From an uncultured Chryseobacterium sp. (lineage in GTDB: Bacteria > Bacteroidota > Bacteroidia > Flavobacteriales > Weeksellaceae): a stretch of DNA of 49,530 nt. The notes under the pieces were generated by a model, which was not told where the DNA came from, searched no databases, and saw only the letters and a list, made by a program, of their open reading frames with translations. Within the stretch, counting starts at the first letter, position 1, and each line of letters opens with the position of its first letter. Location of the stretch: the NCBI GenBank assembly GCA_913777465.1, contig CAJYRQ010000073.1, positions 1-49,530 on the forward strand, read 5' to 3'. The translations under genes were made by a program, and so were the position numbers. Positions 10,191 to 19,000 of this stretch are shown piece after piece.

Positions 10191-10598
10191 TTACACCAGG
10201 CTCAGCACTGCCAATCGGTACCCTTCCATCCCGAAGCCCGATAACACCGCATCCGTGTTGGTTGCCGTCACCGATTTCTGCCGGAACTCCTCCCTTTTGT
10301 AAATATTACTGATGTGAACTTCTACTTTAGGCTTGCTGATATTCTTTAAACAATCTGCAATCGCATACGAATAATGCGTATAGGCTCCGGGATTAATTAC
10401 CAAGGCATCAAAATCATTCATCTGCAACCTGTTGATTAGTTCTCCTTCGATATTGGATTGGTAATATTCCAGTTCCAGCGAAGTAAATTCGGATCTCAAA
10501 ACATCCAGATAATCTTCCATAGAAACAGTTCCGTAAATGTCAGGCTCTCTTATTCCCAACAGATTAAGGTTCGGGCCGTTGATGATTAAAATTTTCAT
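10191..10598 (-). CDS. aroQ: 3-dehydroquinate dehydratase, type II
   Basis: AroQ dehydrates 3-dehydroquinate to 3-dehydroshikimate in the shikimate pathway. The 135-residue protein carries the family signature GPNLNLLGIREPDIYG, with the active-site Arg17 and Tyr22, then NPGAYTHYSYAI (about 71-82) and the EVHISN segment (about 93-98). Length is at the short end for the family. It is a single gene on the minus strand facing pckA, and the ATG at 10598 is the only sensible start. A -7-like box lies five bases upstream, so the message may be leaderless. Confidence 0.95.
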   Translation of the reverse strand: MKILIINGPNLNLLGIREPDIYGTVSMEDYLDVLRSEFTSLELEYYQSNIEGELINRLQMNDFDALVINPGAYTHYSYAIADCLKNISKPKVEVHISNIYKREEFRQKSVTATNTDAVLSGFGMEGYRLAVLSLV

Positions 10599-10602
10599 CC
10601 TG

Positions 10603-10610
10603 TAAAATTA
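10603..10610 (-). promoter_or_regulatory. Possible -7 box for aroQ
   Basis: On the minus strand this reads TAATTTTA, seven of eight positions of TAnnTTTG. It ends only a few bases before the aroQ ATG, so transcription would begin at or next to the start codon. Confidence 0.35.
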
Positions 10611-10786
10611 GCAAGTTTTTTCAATCATCATCTTAAAATTTAATGCATATATTAATTTTCAGGATTGCATAATTTTTAATGATATTTCTCATATTTAAAA
10701 ATTTAACATTTTTTATAACGCTCTGTAGCTGTTATTTTTAAAATAAAATTACGTTAATTTTTCTAAAATTTATACTGTAAATTTAT

Positions 10787-10808
10787 AAGTCTACTTGTTT
10801 TGTAGACT
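10787..10808. promoter_or_regulatory. Palindrome over the -33 region of the riboswitch promoter
   Basis: An inverted repeat AAGTCTAC / GTAGACTT (8 bp, 7-nt spacer TTGTTTT) overlaps the -33 TTG of the promoter for the SAM-riboswitch transcript. Its position fits a repressor operator. A T-rich stretch follows, so a terminator hairpin is the alternative, but no gene on the plus strand ends upstream. Confidence 0.5.
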
Positions 10809-10825
10809 TTTTGTTTTTAGATTTG
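10795..10825 (+). promoter_or_regulatory. Promoter of the riboswitch-susCD transcript
   Basis: A -33 TTG (10795-10797) is followed after 20 nt by an exact -7 box TAGATTTG (10818-10825). Transcription would start at about 10831, just where the first stem of the riboswitch begins. Confidence 0.8.
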
Positions 10826-10830
10826 CACCG

Positions 10831-10926
10831 GCTTATAAAGAAAGATGGAGGGAACTGACCCGGTGAAATCTTAACAACCTGCATACGTAAGGTGTTACAT
10901 TCAGCCTTGAAAAAGGAGAGATAAGC
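10831..10926 (+). ncRNA. SAM-I (S-box) riboswitch aptamer
   Basis: The conserved S-box core is readable by eye. P1 is GCTTAT (10831-10836) paired with ATAAGC (10921-10926). GATGGAGGGAACTGACCC follows, then GGTGAAATCTTAACAACC, then AAGGTGTTACATTC, closing with GAGATAAGC. These match the canonical 'GAUGGAGGGAC-GGCCC-GAUGAA-CCCGGCAACC-GGUGCUAAUUC-GAGAUAAG' layout. The aptamer binds S-adenosylmethionine and normally turns expression off when SAM is plentiful. It lies directly downstream of a strong promoter and 85 nt upstream of the susC start, so it should control the SusC/SusD pair. A covariance-model scan would confirm the class. Confidence 0.9.
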
Positions 10927-10969
10927 AGTAGGATAATCATGATCCATGATCTTATTTGCTGTCTTTTTT
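10927..10969 (+). terminator. Expression-platform terminator of the SAM riboswitch
   Basis: A hairpin centred on ATCATG-ATC-CATGAT, extended imperfectly by AGCA with TTGCT, runs into GTC and six T (10964-10969). Its left side begins at the 3' strand of P1, which is the arrangement expected of a SAM-stabilised terminator with a competing antiterminator. Confidence 0.7.
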
Positions 10970-11010
10970 ATAAAAGCTAAAAATTAAATTAACAGTAAAG
11001 AAAATAGATT

Positions 11011-13920
11011 ATGATTAGCAAAAATTTAATCGGTCTTAAAACATTAATTCCTCCGGTAGCGGCATTTTTCTTTGGGATCGTGCATGTGCAGGGGCAGGAA
11101 ATCAAAAAGGACACCCTTCATGAGAAGGAGATTGATGAAGTGGTAGTGGTGGCTTACGGAAAAGCAAAAAAGAACAGTTATACCGGTTCGGTGGCAACCA
11201 TTTCCAGCGAAAAGATCAACAGCAGGCCGGTTACCAATATTACAAAAGCCCTGGAGGGCCAGGTGCCGGGACTTCAGGCAGTCAGCGCTTCGGGTCAGCC
11301 GGGTTCCACCGCTTCCATCAGGATCCGGGGAATCGGTTCGGTAAGTGCATCAAGCAATCCGTTGTTTGTAGTGGACGGAATCCCTTTCGACGGAAACATC
11401 AATTCCATCAGCCCGAACGATATTGAGTCCATCAGTGTTTTAAAAGATGCAACGGCAAGTTCATTGTATGGTTCCAGGGGAGCAAACGGAGTAATCATCG
11501 TTACCACAAAATCCGGCAAAAAAGGCGAAGCAAGGATAAACTTTAATATAAGCCAGGGGTTTTCAGGCAGAGCGGTAAAGGATTATGCACAGGTAACGAC
11601 GGATCAGTACTTCCAGCTGTATTGGGAAGCGTTGAGGAACGGCTATCAGTCCGGCCAGATCTCCGGCCAGCAGGCTGCGCAGATGGCCACGGACAATCTG
11701 GTGAATGCTTTGGGAATCAATCCGTACGGGACACAGTATGAGAAACCTGTGGGAACAGACGGCAGACTCCTGCCGGGTGCCACTGCTTTATGGAATGACA
11801 ACTGGAAGGATATCCTGCAAAGGGTAGCCTCAAGAAACCAGGCCGACCTGGATTTCAGCGGCGGAAATGAAAAGAGCAATTACTTTTTCTCACTGGGATA
11901 TCTGGATGATAAAGGAATTGCCATTGAATCCGGTTTCAGGAAATACAGTACACGGTTGAAAATCAATTCCGAAGTAAAGAAATGGCTGAACGTAGGGGCC
12001 AACCTGGCGTATACCAACAGTCTCCAGCAGGCGCCGCCATCCTCCGATTCCAGAACCGATAACGTTATTAATGCGGCCCGCATTATTCCTTCGTTCTATC
12101 CGTATTACGAAAGAAATGCCGACGGTAGCTACAGGCTGGATGATAACGGGAATTACCTTTACGACTTCGGAAAATACAGGCCGACCAGTGCCTTGCAGAA
12201 TGAAAATGCCGCCGCAACGCTTGCGTTGGATAAAAATGAAAACCGGGAAGACAACTTTTCCGGAAAAGGATTTGCGGAATTTACTTTCTTGCCTGAACTT
12301 AAATTCAGGTCTAACTTCTCCATTGATCTGGTGAACTACAACGGCCATTATTACACCAACCCATTGCTGGGCGAAGGTTCGGAAATCGGCGGTTCAGTTA
12401 CCAAAACCAATTCCAGGACTTTGTCTTACACCACCAGCAATATTCTTACCTATGATAAAAAATTCGGGCAGCATCACATCAATGTTTTGGGAGGCCAGGA
12501 ATTTTACCATTACGAGTACCAGACGATTTCGGGAAACAGGAGCCAGTTTTCACTGCCGTATTATTATGAGCCGGATGCTGCTGCTTTACTGGGAGGCTTT
12601 ACAGGAAACAGCGATCAGCTAGGACTGCTGAGTTTTCTGGGAAAGGCGGAATATGATTTTAAAAATAAATATTTCATATCCGGATCAGTAAGGGCAGATG
12701 GCTCATCAAGGTTCGCTCCTGAAAACAGGTGGGGAACTTTCTGGTCTGCCGGTGCCTCATGGAAAGCTTCCAATGAAGACTTCATCAGGAACCTCAACGT
12801 TTTCAACCAGCTGACCCTCCGGGCGAGCTATGGCGGGCAGGGAAATGACAAATTGAATACCTACTACGCTTACCAGAGCCTGTATACCTTTTACAACAAC
12901 CTGGGCGAAGGCGGAATCGTGGCCGGCAGACTGCCTACTCCGGACCTGAAATGGGAAACCAACCTCAACTTTAATGCAGGTCTTGAATTTTCAATTTTAA
13001 ACAACAGGATCAAAGGAAATGTTGAATATTTCCAGCGTAAAAGCAAGGACCTCCTGTTCGGGATGCCTTTGGCGCCGTCATTAGGCTTCAGCGAATACCA
13101 GGCAAATATAGGAGAACTTAAAAATACGGGTTTTGAATTTTCCTTATTTACGACACCCATGAAAACCAAAGATTTCGAATGGAATGTGGATGTCAACCTG
13201 AGTACCCTGAAAAATGAAATCACCAGGCTTCCGAAAGGATCGGTGGTTACCGGAACCAAATTGTTGCAGGTCGGAGGTTCCGTTTATGATTTCTTTATCC
13301 CGGAATGGGTGGGCGTAGATCCTTCAAACGGAAAACCTCTGTGGAAAACGATTACGACCGATGCGGGTGGCAACACCGTAGAAGGAACCACTTCGGAATA
13401 TGCAAAAGCTACAAAAACGCTGCAGGGTTCGTCCCTTCCTAAAGTTATAGGCGGATTCACAACCAGCCTGGCGTATAAAAACTTCGATTTTTCAACCTTG
13501 GTGTCATTTGCCATCGGCGGTAAAATCCTGGACACTGACTACACAATGCTGATGCATAACGGAAGCTCCGCAGGAAGGGCGTGGAGTGAAGAAATGCTCA
13601 ACCGCTGGACCCCTGATAATCGGTATACCGACGTTCCCGCTTTAAGCACCACGACCAATAACTGGACTTCAGCCTCCTCCCGGTTTTTATATTCAGGAAC
13701 TTATGCCAGAGTGAAAAATGTAAGCCTCGGATATACTTTGCCGTCGGATTATTTTGAAAAAATCGGATTGAAAAAATTCAGGATCTACATCCAGGCGGAA
13801 AATCTCCTGACTTTCTATAAACACAAAGGAATGGACCCTGAACAAACCCTGGATGGAACTACTTATTACCGATATCCGGCCATGAGAACGGTAACCTTCG
13901 GCCTGCAGGCCACCCTTTAA
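11011..13920 (+). CDS. SusC/RagA-family TonB-linked outer-membrane transporter
   Basis: This is a 969-residue TonB-dependent transporter that would import a ligand captured by the SusD partner. A signal peptide (about residues 1-29, ending VQGQ) is followed directly by a short TonB-box-like segment EVVVVAYG, so the N-terminal carboxypeptidase-regulatory-like domain of many SusC proteins is absent. The plug domain follows (LEGQVPGLQ, IRIRGIGS, PLFVVDGIP, DATASSLYGSRGANGVIIVTTK). The rest is a large barrel ending in TFGLQATL. The ligand cannot be read from sequence. Control by a SAM riboswitch argues for methionine or another sulfur- or methyl-related compound rather than a glycan. The susD gene starts 20 nt downstream. 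Confidence 0.92.
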   Translation: MISKNLIGLKTLIPPVAAFFFGIVHVQGQEIKKDTLHEKEIDEVVVVAYGKAKKNSYTGSVATISSEKINSRPVTNITKALEGQVPGLQAVSASGQPGSTASIRIRGIGSVSASSNPLFVVDGIPFDGNINSISPNDIESISVLKDATASSLYGSRGANGVIIVTTKSGKKGEARINFNISQGFSGRAVKDYAQVTTDQYFQLYWEALRNGYQSGQISGQQAAQMATDNLVNALGINPYGTQYEKPVGTDGRLLPGATALWNDNWKDILQRVASRNQADLDFSGGNEKSNYFFSLGYLDDKGIAIESGFRKYSTRLKINSEVKKWLNVGANLAYTNSLQQAPPSSDSRTDNVINAARIIPSFYPYYERNADGSYRLDDNGNYLYDFGKYRPTSALQNENAAATLALDKNENREDNFSGKGFAEFTFLPELKFRSNFSIDLVNYNGHYYTNPLLGEGSEIGGSVTKTNSRTLSYTTSNILTYDKKFGQHHINVLGGQEFYHYEYQTISGNRSQFSLPYYYEPDAAALLGGFTGNSDQLGLLSFLGKAEYDFKNKYFISGSVRADGSSRFAPENRWGTFWSAGASWKASNEDFIRNLNVFNQLTLRASYGGQGNDKLNTYYAYQSLYTFYNNLGEGGIVAGRLPTPDLKWETNLNFNAGLEFSILNNRIKGNVEYFQRKSKDLLFGMPLAPSLGFSEYQANIGELKNTGFEFSLFTTPMKTKDFEWNVDVNLSTLKNEITRLPKGSVVTGTKLLQVGGSVYDFFIPEWVGVDPSNGKPLWKTITTDAGGNTVEGTTSEYAKATKTLQGSSLPKVIGGFTTSLAYKNFDFSTLVSFAIGGKILDTDYTMLMHNGSSAGRAWSEEMLNRWTPDNRYTDVPALSTTTNNWTSASSRFLYSGTYARVKNVSLGYTLPSDYFEKIGLKKFRIYIQAENLLTFYKHKGMDPEQTLDGTTYYRYPAMRTVTFGLQATL

Positions 13921-13940
13921 CATTTAAAAAATTGAAAACA

Positions 13941-15434
13941 ATGAAAAAACTGAAATATCTGTCTTTACTGATCATCACGGCTTTGTTTTTTACAGGCTGT
14001 GAAAGCGAACTGGAAACGGCACCTACCAACCAGGCCAATGAGGAAGAAGTCTTCAAGACTGCGGAAAGCGCGGAAACGATCATCAACGGGACCTGGGCGA
14101 AATTTAATGATGATGGTCCGACCTATGCCAATATCGGGTATTCCACCGTGCTGAGGACCAGCGATGCCATGGGAAGCGATGTCGCCGTCTTAACCAACAA
14201 ATACGGTTTCCCGGGAGCGTATGCCTTTACCGATCTGGTGAATAATACCGGAAGCCGGCCGCTGTTCATCTGGAGCCTGTTATACTCCACGATCAATAAC
14301 ATGAATAATGTAATCGCCAAAATTGATGCAGCGGAAGGAAGCACAGAAAAGAAAAACCAGGTAAAAGGCCAGGCCAAGGCATTACGGGCTTTCTGTTACC
14401 TGAATCTGGCAAGCTTTTACCAGTTCAGCTACCTTAAGGATAAAACAGCCCTGACGGCTCCGGTGTATACCGAACCTACGACAACCGCATCCGTAGGAAA
14501 GAAAAGAGCCAGCCTGGAAGAAATCTATATGTTGATCAAAAGCGATTTAACCGATGCCGATCAGCTGCTTCAGCAGTATTCGAGGAATAATAAAGACAAG
14601 ATTGACCGGTCGGTAGTTAATGGTTTGCTGGCAAGGGCTTACCTCAACACGGGTGAATGGACAAAAGCCGCCGCTTCGGCAAGACAGGCAAGAAACGGAT
14701 ACGCCCTGATGACCGCTGAAAAATACAAACAGGGCTTCAATGACATCAGCAACGGGGAATGGATCTGGGGACACGGCCAGACCCAGGAACAATCGGGCGA
14801 AAGCTATGCTTTCCATTTTCTGGACGTTTCTTCATCAGGGAGCTATTACTACAGCTTTATGGCCGATCCGTATTTCAAAGACCTTTTTGATACCAATGAT
14901 ATCCGCTACTCCTTGTTTTCATGGGATGGAAATCCGGGGAGAGAAGGGCTCCTGAGATATACTAAATTTAAATTCAAAGCCAACCTGATTGCCGATATCG
15001 TTTACATGAGGGCAGCGGAGATGTATCTGATTGAAGCGGAGGCAGAAGCCCGGAACGGAAACATTACCAATGCAGTCACCGTGCTGAACCAGCTGAAAGC
15101 AGCCAGGAATGCAAATGTCTACAATGGATCTCTCGCCCAGAATGAAGTCATCAAAGAAGTTCTGATCGAAAGGAGGAAGGAACTCTTCGGGGAAGGATTC
15201 GCTTTGTCGGACATCATCCGAACTCAGGGAACCGTGGTGAGAAAACCTTATACCGATGCAACCGGCCAGGCCATTAAAGTGCAGGTAACGGCGCCGGACG
15301 GAACGGTGAAAACGGTTAACGGAAGAGGGCACACCATTTTTGCTTTCCCCGATCAATCGGCCTTTGTTCCCAACAGCAGGTATTATCTCTTCTCAATCCC
15401 ACAGAAAGAAATAGAGAACAATCCGAATCTGTAA
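13941..15434 (+). CDS. SusD/RagB-family outer-membrane lipoprotein
   Basis: SusD proteins are surface lipoproteins that cap the SusC channel and bind the substrate. This one has 497 residues, with a lipoprotein signal ending in FFTGC (lipidated Cys near residue 20). TPR-like SusD segments follow: YSTINNMNNVIAKID, KGQAKALRAFCYLNLASFYQF (about 140), and YMRAAEMYLIEAEAEARNG in the C-terminal half. The C-terminus has LIERRKELFGEGFALSDIIR. The ATG at 13941 is preferred to the in-frame TTG at 13932 because the lysine-rich signal peptide starts there. It forms an operon with susC and is followed by a terminator. Confidence 0.93.
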   Translation: MKKLKYLSLLIITALFFTGCESELETAPTNQANEEEVFKTAESAETIINGTWAKFNDDGPTYANIGYSTVLRTSDAMGSDVAVLTNKYGFPGAYAFTDLVNNTGSRPLFIWSLLYSTINNMNNVIAKIDAAEGSTEKKNQVKGQAKALRAFCYLNLASFYQFSYLKDKTALTAPVYTEPTTTASVGKKRASLEEIYMLIKSDLTDADQLLQQYSRNNKDKIDRSVVNGLLARAYLNTGEWTKAAASARQARNGYALMTAEKYKQGFNDISNGEWIWGHGQTQEQSGESYAFHFLDVSSSGSYYYSFMADPYFKDLFDTNDIRYSLFSWDGNPGREGLLRYTKFKFKANLIADIVYMRAAEMYLIEAEAEARNGNITNAVTVLNQLKAARNANVYNGSLAQNEVIKEVLIERRKELFGEGFALSDIIRTQGTVVRKPYTDATGQAIKVQVTAPDGTVKTVNGRGHTIFAFPDQSAFVPNSRYYLFSIPQKEIENNPNL

Positions 15435-15451
15435 CTTTTTAAAAACTGAAT

Positions 15452-15480
15452 AAAAGCCGTTGTGTATTGCAGCGGCTTTT
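15452..15480 (+). terminator. Intrinsic terminator of the susCD operon
   Basis: AAAAGCCGTTG pairs with CAGCGGCTTTT (11 bp with one G-U pair) around a 7-nt loop. It lies about 18 nt after the susD stop and ends in TTTT. Confidence 0.85.
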
Positions 15481-15524
15481 GTATTTACAGGAAGCAGATA
15501 TAAACACGGTAAAGGAAAATTAGC

Positions 15525-15532
15525 TACCTTTG
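15525..15532 (+). promoter_or_regulatory. -7 box in front of the small Cys/His-rich gene
   Basis: TACCTTTG is an exact TAnnTTTG match. It ends five bases before the ATG at 15538, which would make the transcript leaderless or nearly so. Confidence 0.5.
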
Positions 15533-15537
15533 TTGAA

Positions 15538-15861
15538 ATGAACCTCTTGCGATTCTTACTGGCATTCTATTTCATGGCATTATCACTGATGCCGTGTGAA
15601 GATGTGCATAAAGAATCCGGTTCTGCACAGACCCGGCTTTCTTTCATGGCTGATGATTCCCATTCGAAAGACAAAGGCGATATCTGTTCCCCGCTATGCA
15701 GCTGCAATTGTTGCCAGATCACAGTAGCCACTTTTAAAATGAATGCTTTACTGGAAGTCCCGGTGAAAGTTCAGTCTCATTTTTCAAAGAAAATCCTTTT
15801 CCGTACCAACGATTTTGCCTATCAGGTGTACGATCATATCTGGCAGCCGCCTAAGATTTAA
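15538..15861 (+). CDS. Small Cys/His-rich exported protein (DUF6660-like)
   Basis: This 107-residue protein has an N-terminal hydrophobic segment (about residues 3-18) that looks like a signal peptide. It is followed by a short Asp/His/Lys-rich stretch (DDSHSKDKGD) and a cysteine cluster (CSPLCSCNCC, about 54-63). Proteins of this kind, which I recall as DUF6660, commonly precede metal efflux pumps in Bacteroidota, and the Cys/His content suggests periplasmic metal binding. The ATG at 15538 is preferred to an upstream in-frame start because the promoter box lies between them and the hydrophobic segment starts here. The RND pump gene lies 206 nt downstream behind its own operator and promoter. 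Confidence 0.7.
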   Translation: MNLLRFLLAFYFMALSLMPCEDVHKESGSAQTRLSFMADDSHSKDKGDICSPLCSCNCCQITVATFKMNALLEVPVKVQSHFSKKILFRTNDFAYQVYDHIWQPPKI

Positions 15862-15889
15862 CCCTTCTCATTTTTAAAATTCCTGAAAC

Positions 15890-15927
15890 TTTGCAATTCC
15901 GTTGCAGGGTTCCAGAGGCTATTTTTA
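15890..15927 (+). promoter_or_regulatory. Operator and promoter of the metal-efflux pump gene
   Basis: TTTGCAAT-TCCG-TTGCA (15890-15906) is a palindrome-like element, and a -7-like box TATTTTTA (15920-15927, seven of eight) starts exactly 30 nt after its first base. The ATPase promoter at 22093 has the same element at the same distance. The layout fits repression by a metal-sensing regulator, plausibly the Fur-like protein encoded at 21683. The leader to the start at 16068 would be about 135 nt. Confidence 0.6.
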
Positions 15928-15983
15928 CATCTGTCATTTCGAATGTCAGCCTATCATTATTTTTTCAACTTATGACTGTCTTT

Positions 15984-16004
15984 TTTTTAGCATCATGCTA
16001 AAAA
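15984..16004. promoter_or_regulatory. Perfect 21-bp palindrome in the pump gene's leader
   Basis: TTTTTAGCAT and ATGCTAAAAA are exact inverted repeats around one central C. The palindrome lies between the predicted promoter (15920) and the pump start (16068), so it could be a second operator or an RNA hairpin in the leader. It lacks the downstream T-run of a terminator. Confidence 0.5.
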
Positions 16005-16067
16005 TGCCGGCTGTTTCTCAGATGCTGCATTCCAAGAAATGGCGGTCAACTATTAAAATCTTAATTT

Positions 16068-19000
16068 GTGTTAGATCAAATCATACAATTCAGTATCAGA
16101 AACAAAATCGTTGTTGGGATCATGACGTTGCTTCTGATCATCTGGGGCATCTGGAGTGCTTCCCGGTTACCCATTGATGCAGTACCGGATATTACCAACA
16201 ATCAGGTACAGATCATCACCTCCTGCCCCGCTCTGGCAGGACAGGAAGTCGAACAGCTTGTCACTTTCCCCATCGAACAGAGCATTGCCAACATCCCCGA
16301 TATCGAAGAAACCCGAAGCATTTCCAGGTTCGGGCTGTCGGTGGTAACCGTTGTTTTTAAAGAAAACGTCGATATCTATTTCGCCCGCCAGCTGATTAAT
16401 GAGAAATTGAAAGAAGCGGCAGAAGAAATTCCCAAAGGAACCGGAACACCGGAGCTGGCGCCGGTAAGCACCGGGTTGGGCGAAGTTTACCAATATATTC
16501 TGCATCCGAAAAAAGGAAGCGAAAAAAAGTACGATCCTAAAGAACTCCGCAGCATGCAGGACTGGATAGTCAGAAGGCAGCTGAACGGTACGCCCGGAGT
16601 GGCGGAGGTCAACAGCTTCGGAGGGCAGTTAAAACAATATGAAGTCGCGATAGATCCCAACCGGCTGAGAGCCATGGGCGTAAGCATCACGGATATTTTT
16701 ACGGCACTGGAAAAAAACAATGGGAATACCGGTGGTGCCTATATCGATAAAAAGCCAAATGCCTATTTCATCCGGGGGATCGGGATCGTAAAATCCCTGA
16801 AGGACATCAGTAATGTTCCGGTAAAAAATGAAACGGGCAGTGTCCCGATTTTTATCAAAGATGTCGCTGAGGTCCGCCTGGGAAGTGCCGTCCGGTATGG
16901 AGCCATGACGTATAACGGAAAGGTAGATGCCGTAGGAGGGGTCGTGATGATGCTGAAAGGCGCCAACAGCCATGAAGTCGTCAATAGCATCAAAGCTAAA
17001 ATTCCGGTCATCCGGAAATCCCTTCCCGAAGATGTGGTGATTGAGCCGTTTCTCGACCGGACGGATCTGGTAGGAAGAGCCATGAAAACTGTTGAGAAAA
17101 ACCTCATCGAAGGGGCTTTGATCGTCATTTTCGTGCTGGTGGTTTTCCTTGGAAACCTGAGGGCAGGACTCATCGTAGCTTCAGCCATTCCGCTTTCCTT
17201 ATTATTTGCTTTGGGGATGATGAACGTTTTCGGCGTAAGTGCTAATTTAATGAGCCTCGGCGCCATCGACTTCGGTTTGATTGTAGACGGCGCGGTCATC
17301 ATTGTGGAAGCCACCCTTCATAATTTGGGACTGAGAAAATCCACGCAGAAGCTTACCCAGACGGAAATGGATGAAGAGGTTTTCCTTTCTGCCTCAAAAA
17401 TAAGAAGCAGTGCGGCTTTCGGGGAAATCATCATCCTGATCGTCTATATTCCAATCCTTACACTGGTGGGCGTGGAAGGAAAGATGTTTACCCCGATGGC
17501 CAAAACCGTAGGCTTTGCGATTTTAGGAGCATTGATTTTATCATTGACTTATATTCCGATGATGAGCGCTTTGTTTTTATCTAAAAAAATACCGGTTAAA
17601 GAAACGTTTTCCGATAAAATGATGAAAAGGCTTCAACGGTTCTATCAGCCTTTACTCCGGAAAGCTATCAGGTTCAAATATGCTGTCGTTTCTGCAACGT
17701 TGGCCGTTTTTATCATTACGCTATTTGTTTTTAAAAACATGGGCGGCGAATTTATTCCGCAGCTTCAGGAAGGGGATTACGCCTTTCATTGTATTCTTCC
17801 GCAGGGGAGTTCTTTAAGCCAGAGCATCGAAACTTCCATGCAGGCCTCAAGGATCATCAAGCGCTTCGATGAGGTGAAAATGGTCATTGGGAAAACCGGT
17901 TCCGCAGAAGTACCCACCGACCCAATGCCGCCCGAAGCTTCAGATCTGATTATCGTCCTTAAACCACAGGATGAATGGAAATCCAAAAAATCATACGAAG
18001 ACCTGGCCGATGAAATAATGGAAAAGCTGGAGGTCATTCCCGGCGTGTTTTTTGAAAAGAACCAGCCAATCCAGATGCGGTTCAATGAGCTGATGACCGG
18101 CGTCCGTCAGGATGTGGCTGTGAAGATTTTCGGGGAAAATCTGGATTCCTTATCCGTATATGCGGATAAAGTCGCAAAAACAATTCAGACTGTAAAAGGA
18201 ACGACGGCTCCGCAGATCGAACGCATCAGTGGGCTTCCGCAGATCAATGTGGAATACGACCGGACACGCATGGCCAATTATGGGCTGAATATTGAAGAAG
18301 TTAACGATGTCTTAAGCATAGCTTTTGCCGGGAAAAGTGCCGGGCAGGTGTTTGAAAATGAAAGGCGTTTTGATCTGGTGGTCCGCCTCGACAGCCTCCA
18401 CCGGACGAATATTGACGATGTGAATAACCTGATGATTGCCACGGCTTCAGGAACCCAGATTCCGCTTTCCCAGGTTGCCGATATCAGTTATAAACTGGGT
18501 CCGGCACAGATCAGTCGGGAGGAAGGGAAGCGCAGGATCGTCATCGGGTTTAATGTAAAAGACCGGGACGTGGAAAGTGTAGTAAAGGATATCCAGGCGA
18601 AACTGGATCAGGTAAAATTGCCTTCGGGTTATTACTTTACCTATGGCGGGCAGTTTGAAAACCTGCAGGCAGCCAGCAAAAGACTGATGATTGCCGTTCC
18701 GGTTTCCCTGCTGCTGATTTTCATGCTGCTGTATTTTACCTTCCGTTCCTTTAAGCAGGCAGCTTTTATTTTCACTGCTATCCCGATGAGTGCCATCGGA
18801 GGGATTTTTGCACTAGTCATCAGAGATATGCCGTTCAGTATCAGTGCAGGAATCGGATTTATTGCCCTGTTCGGCGTAGCGGTGCTTAATGGCATTGTAT
18901 TGATCGGAACTTTTAATGAACTGGAAAAAGAAGGGGAAAAAGATATCCTGCAAAGGGTGCTTGAAGGAACGAAGATCAGACTGCGGCCGGTGCTGATGAC

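Noticed and set aside
15984-16004. The 21-bp palindrome as a transcription terminator
   Set aside because: It is AT-rich, has a minimal loop and no T-run after the stem on either strand, and it would end the pump transcript before its start.
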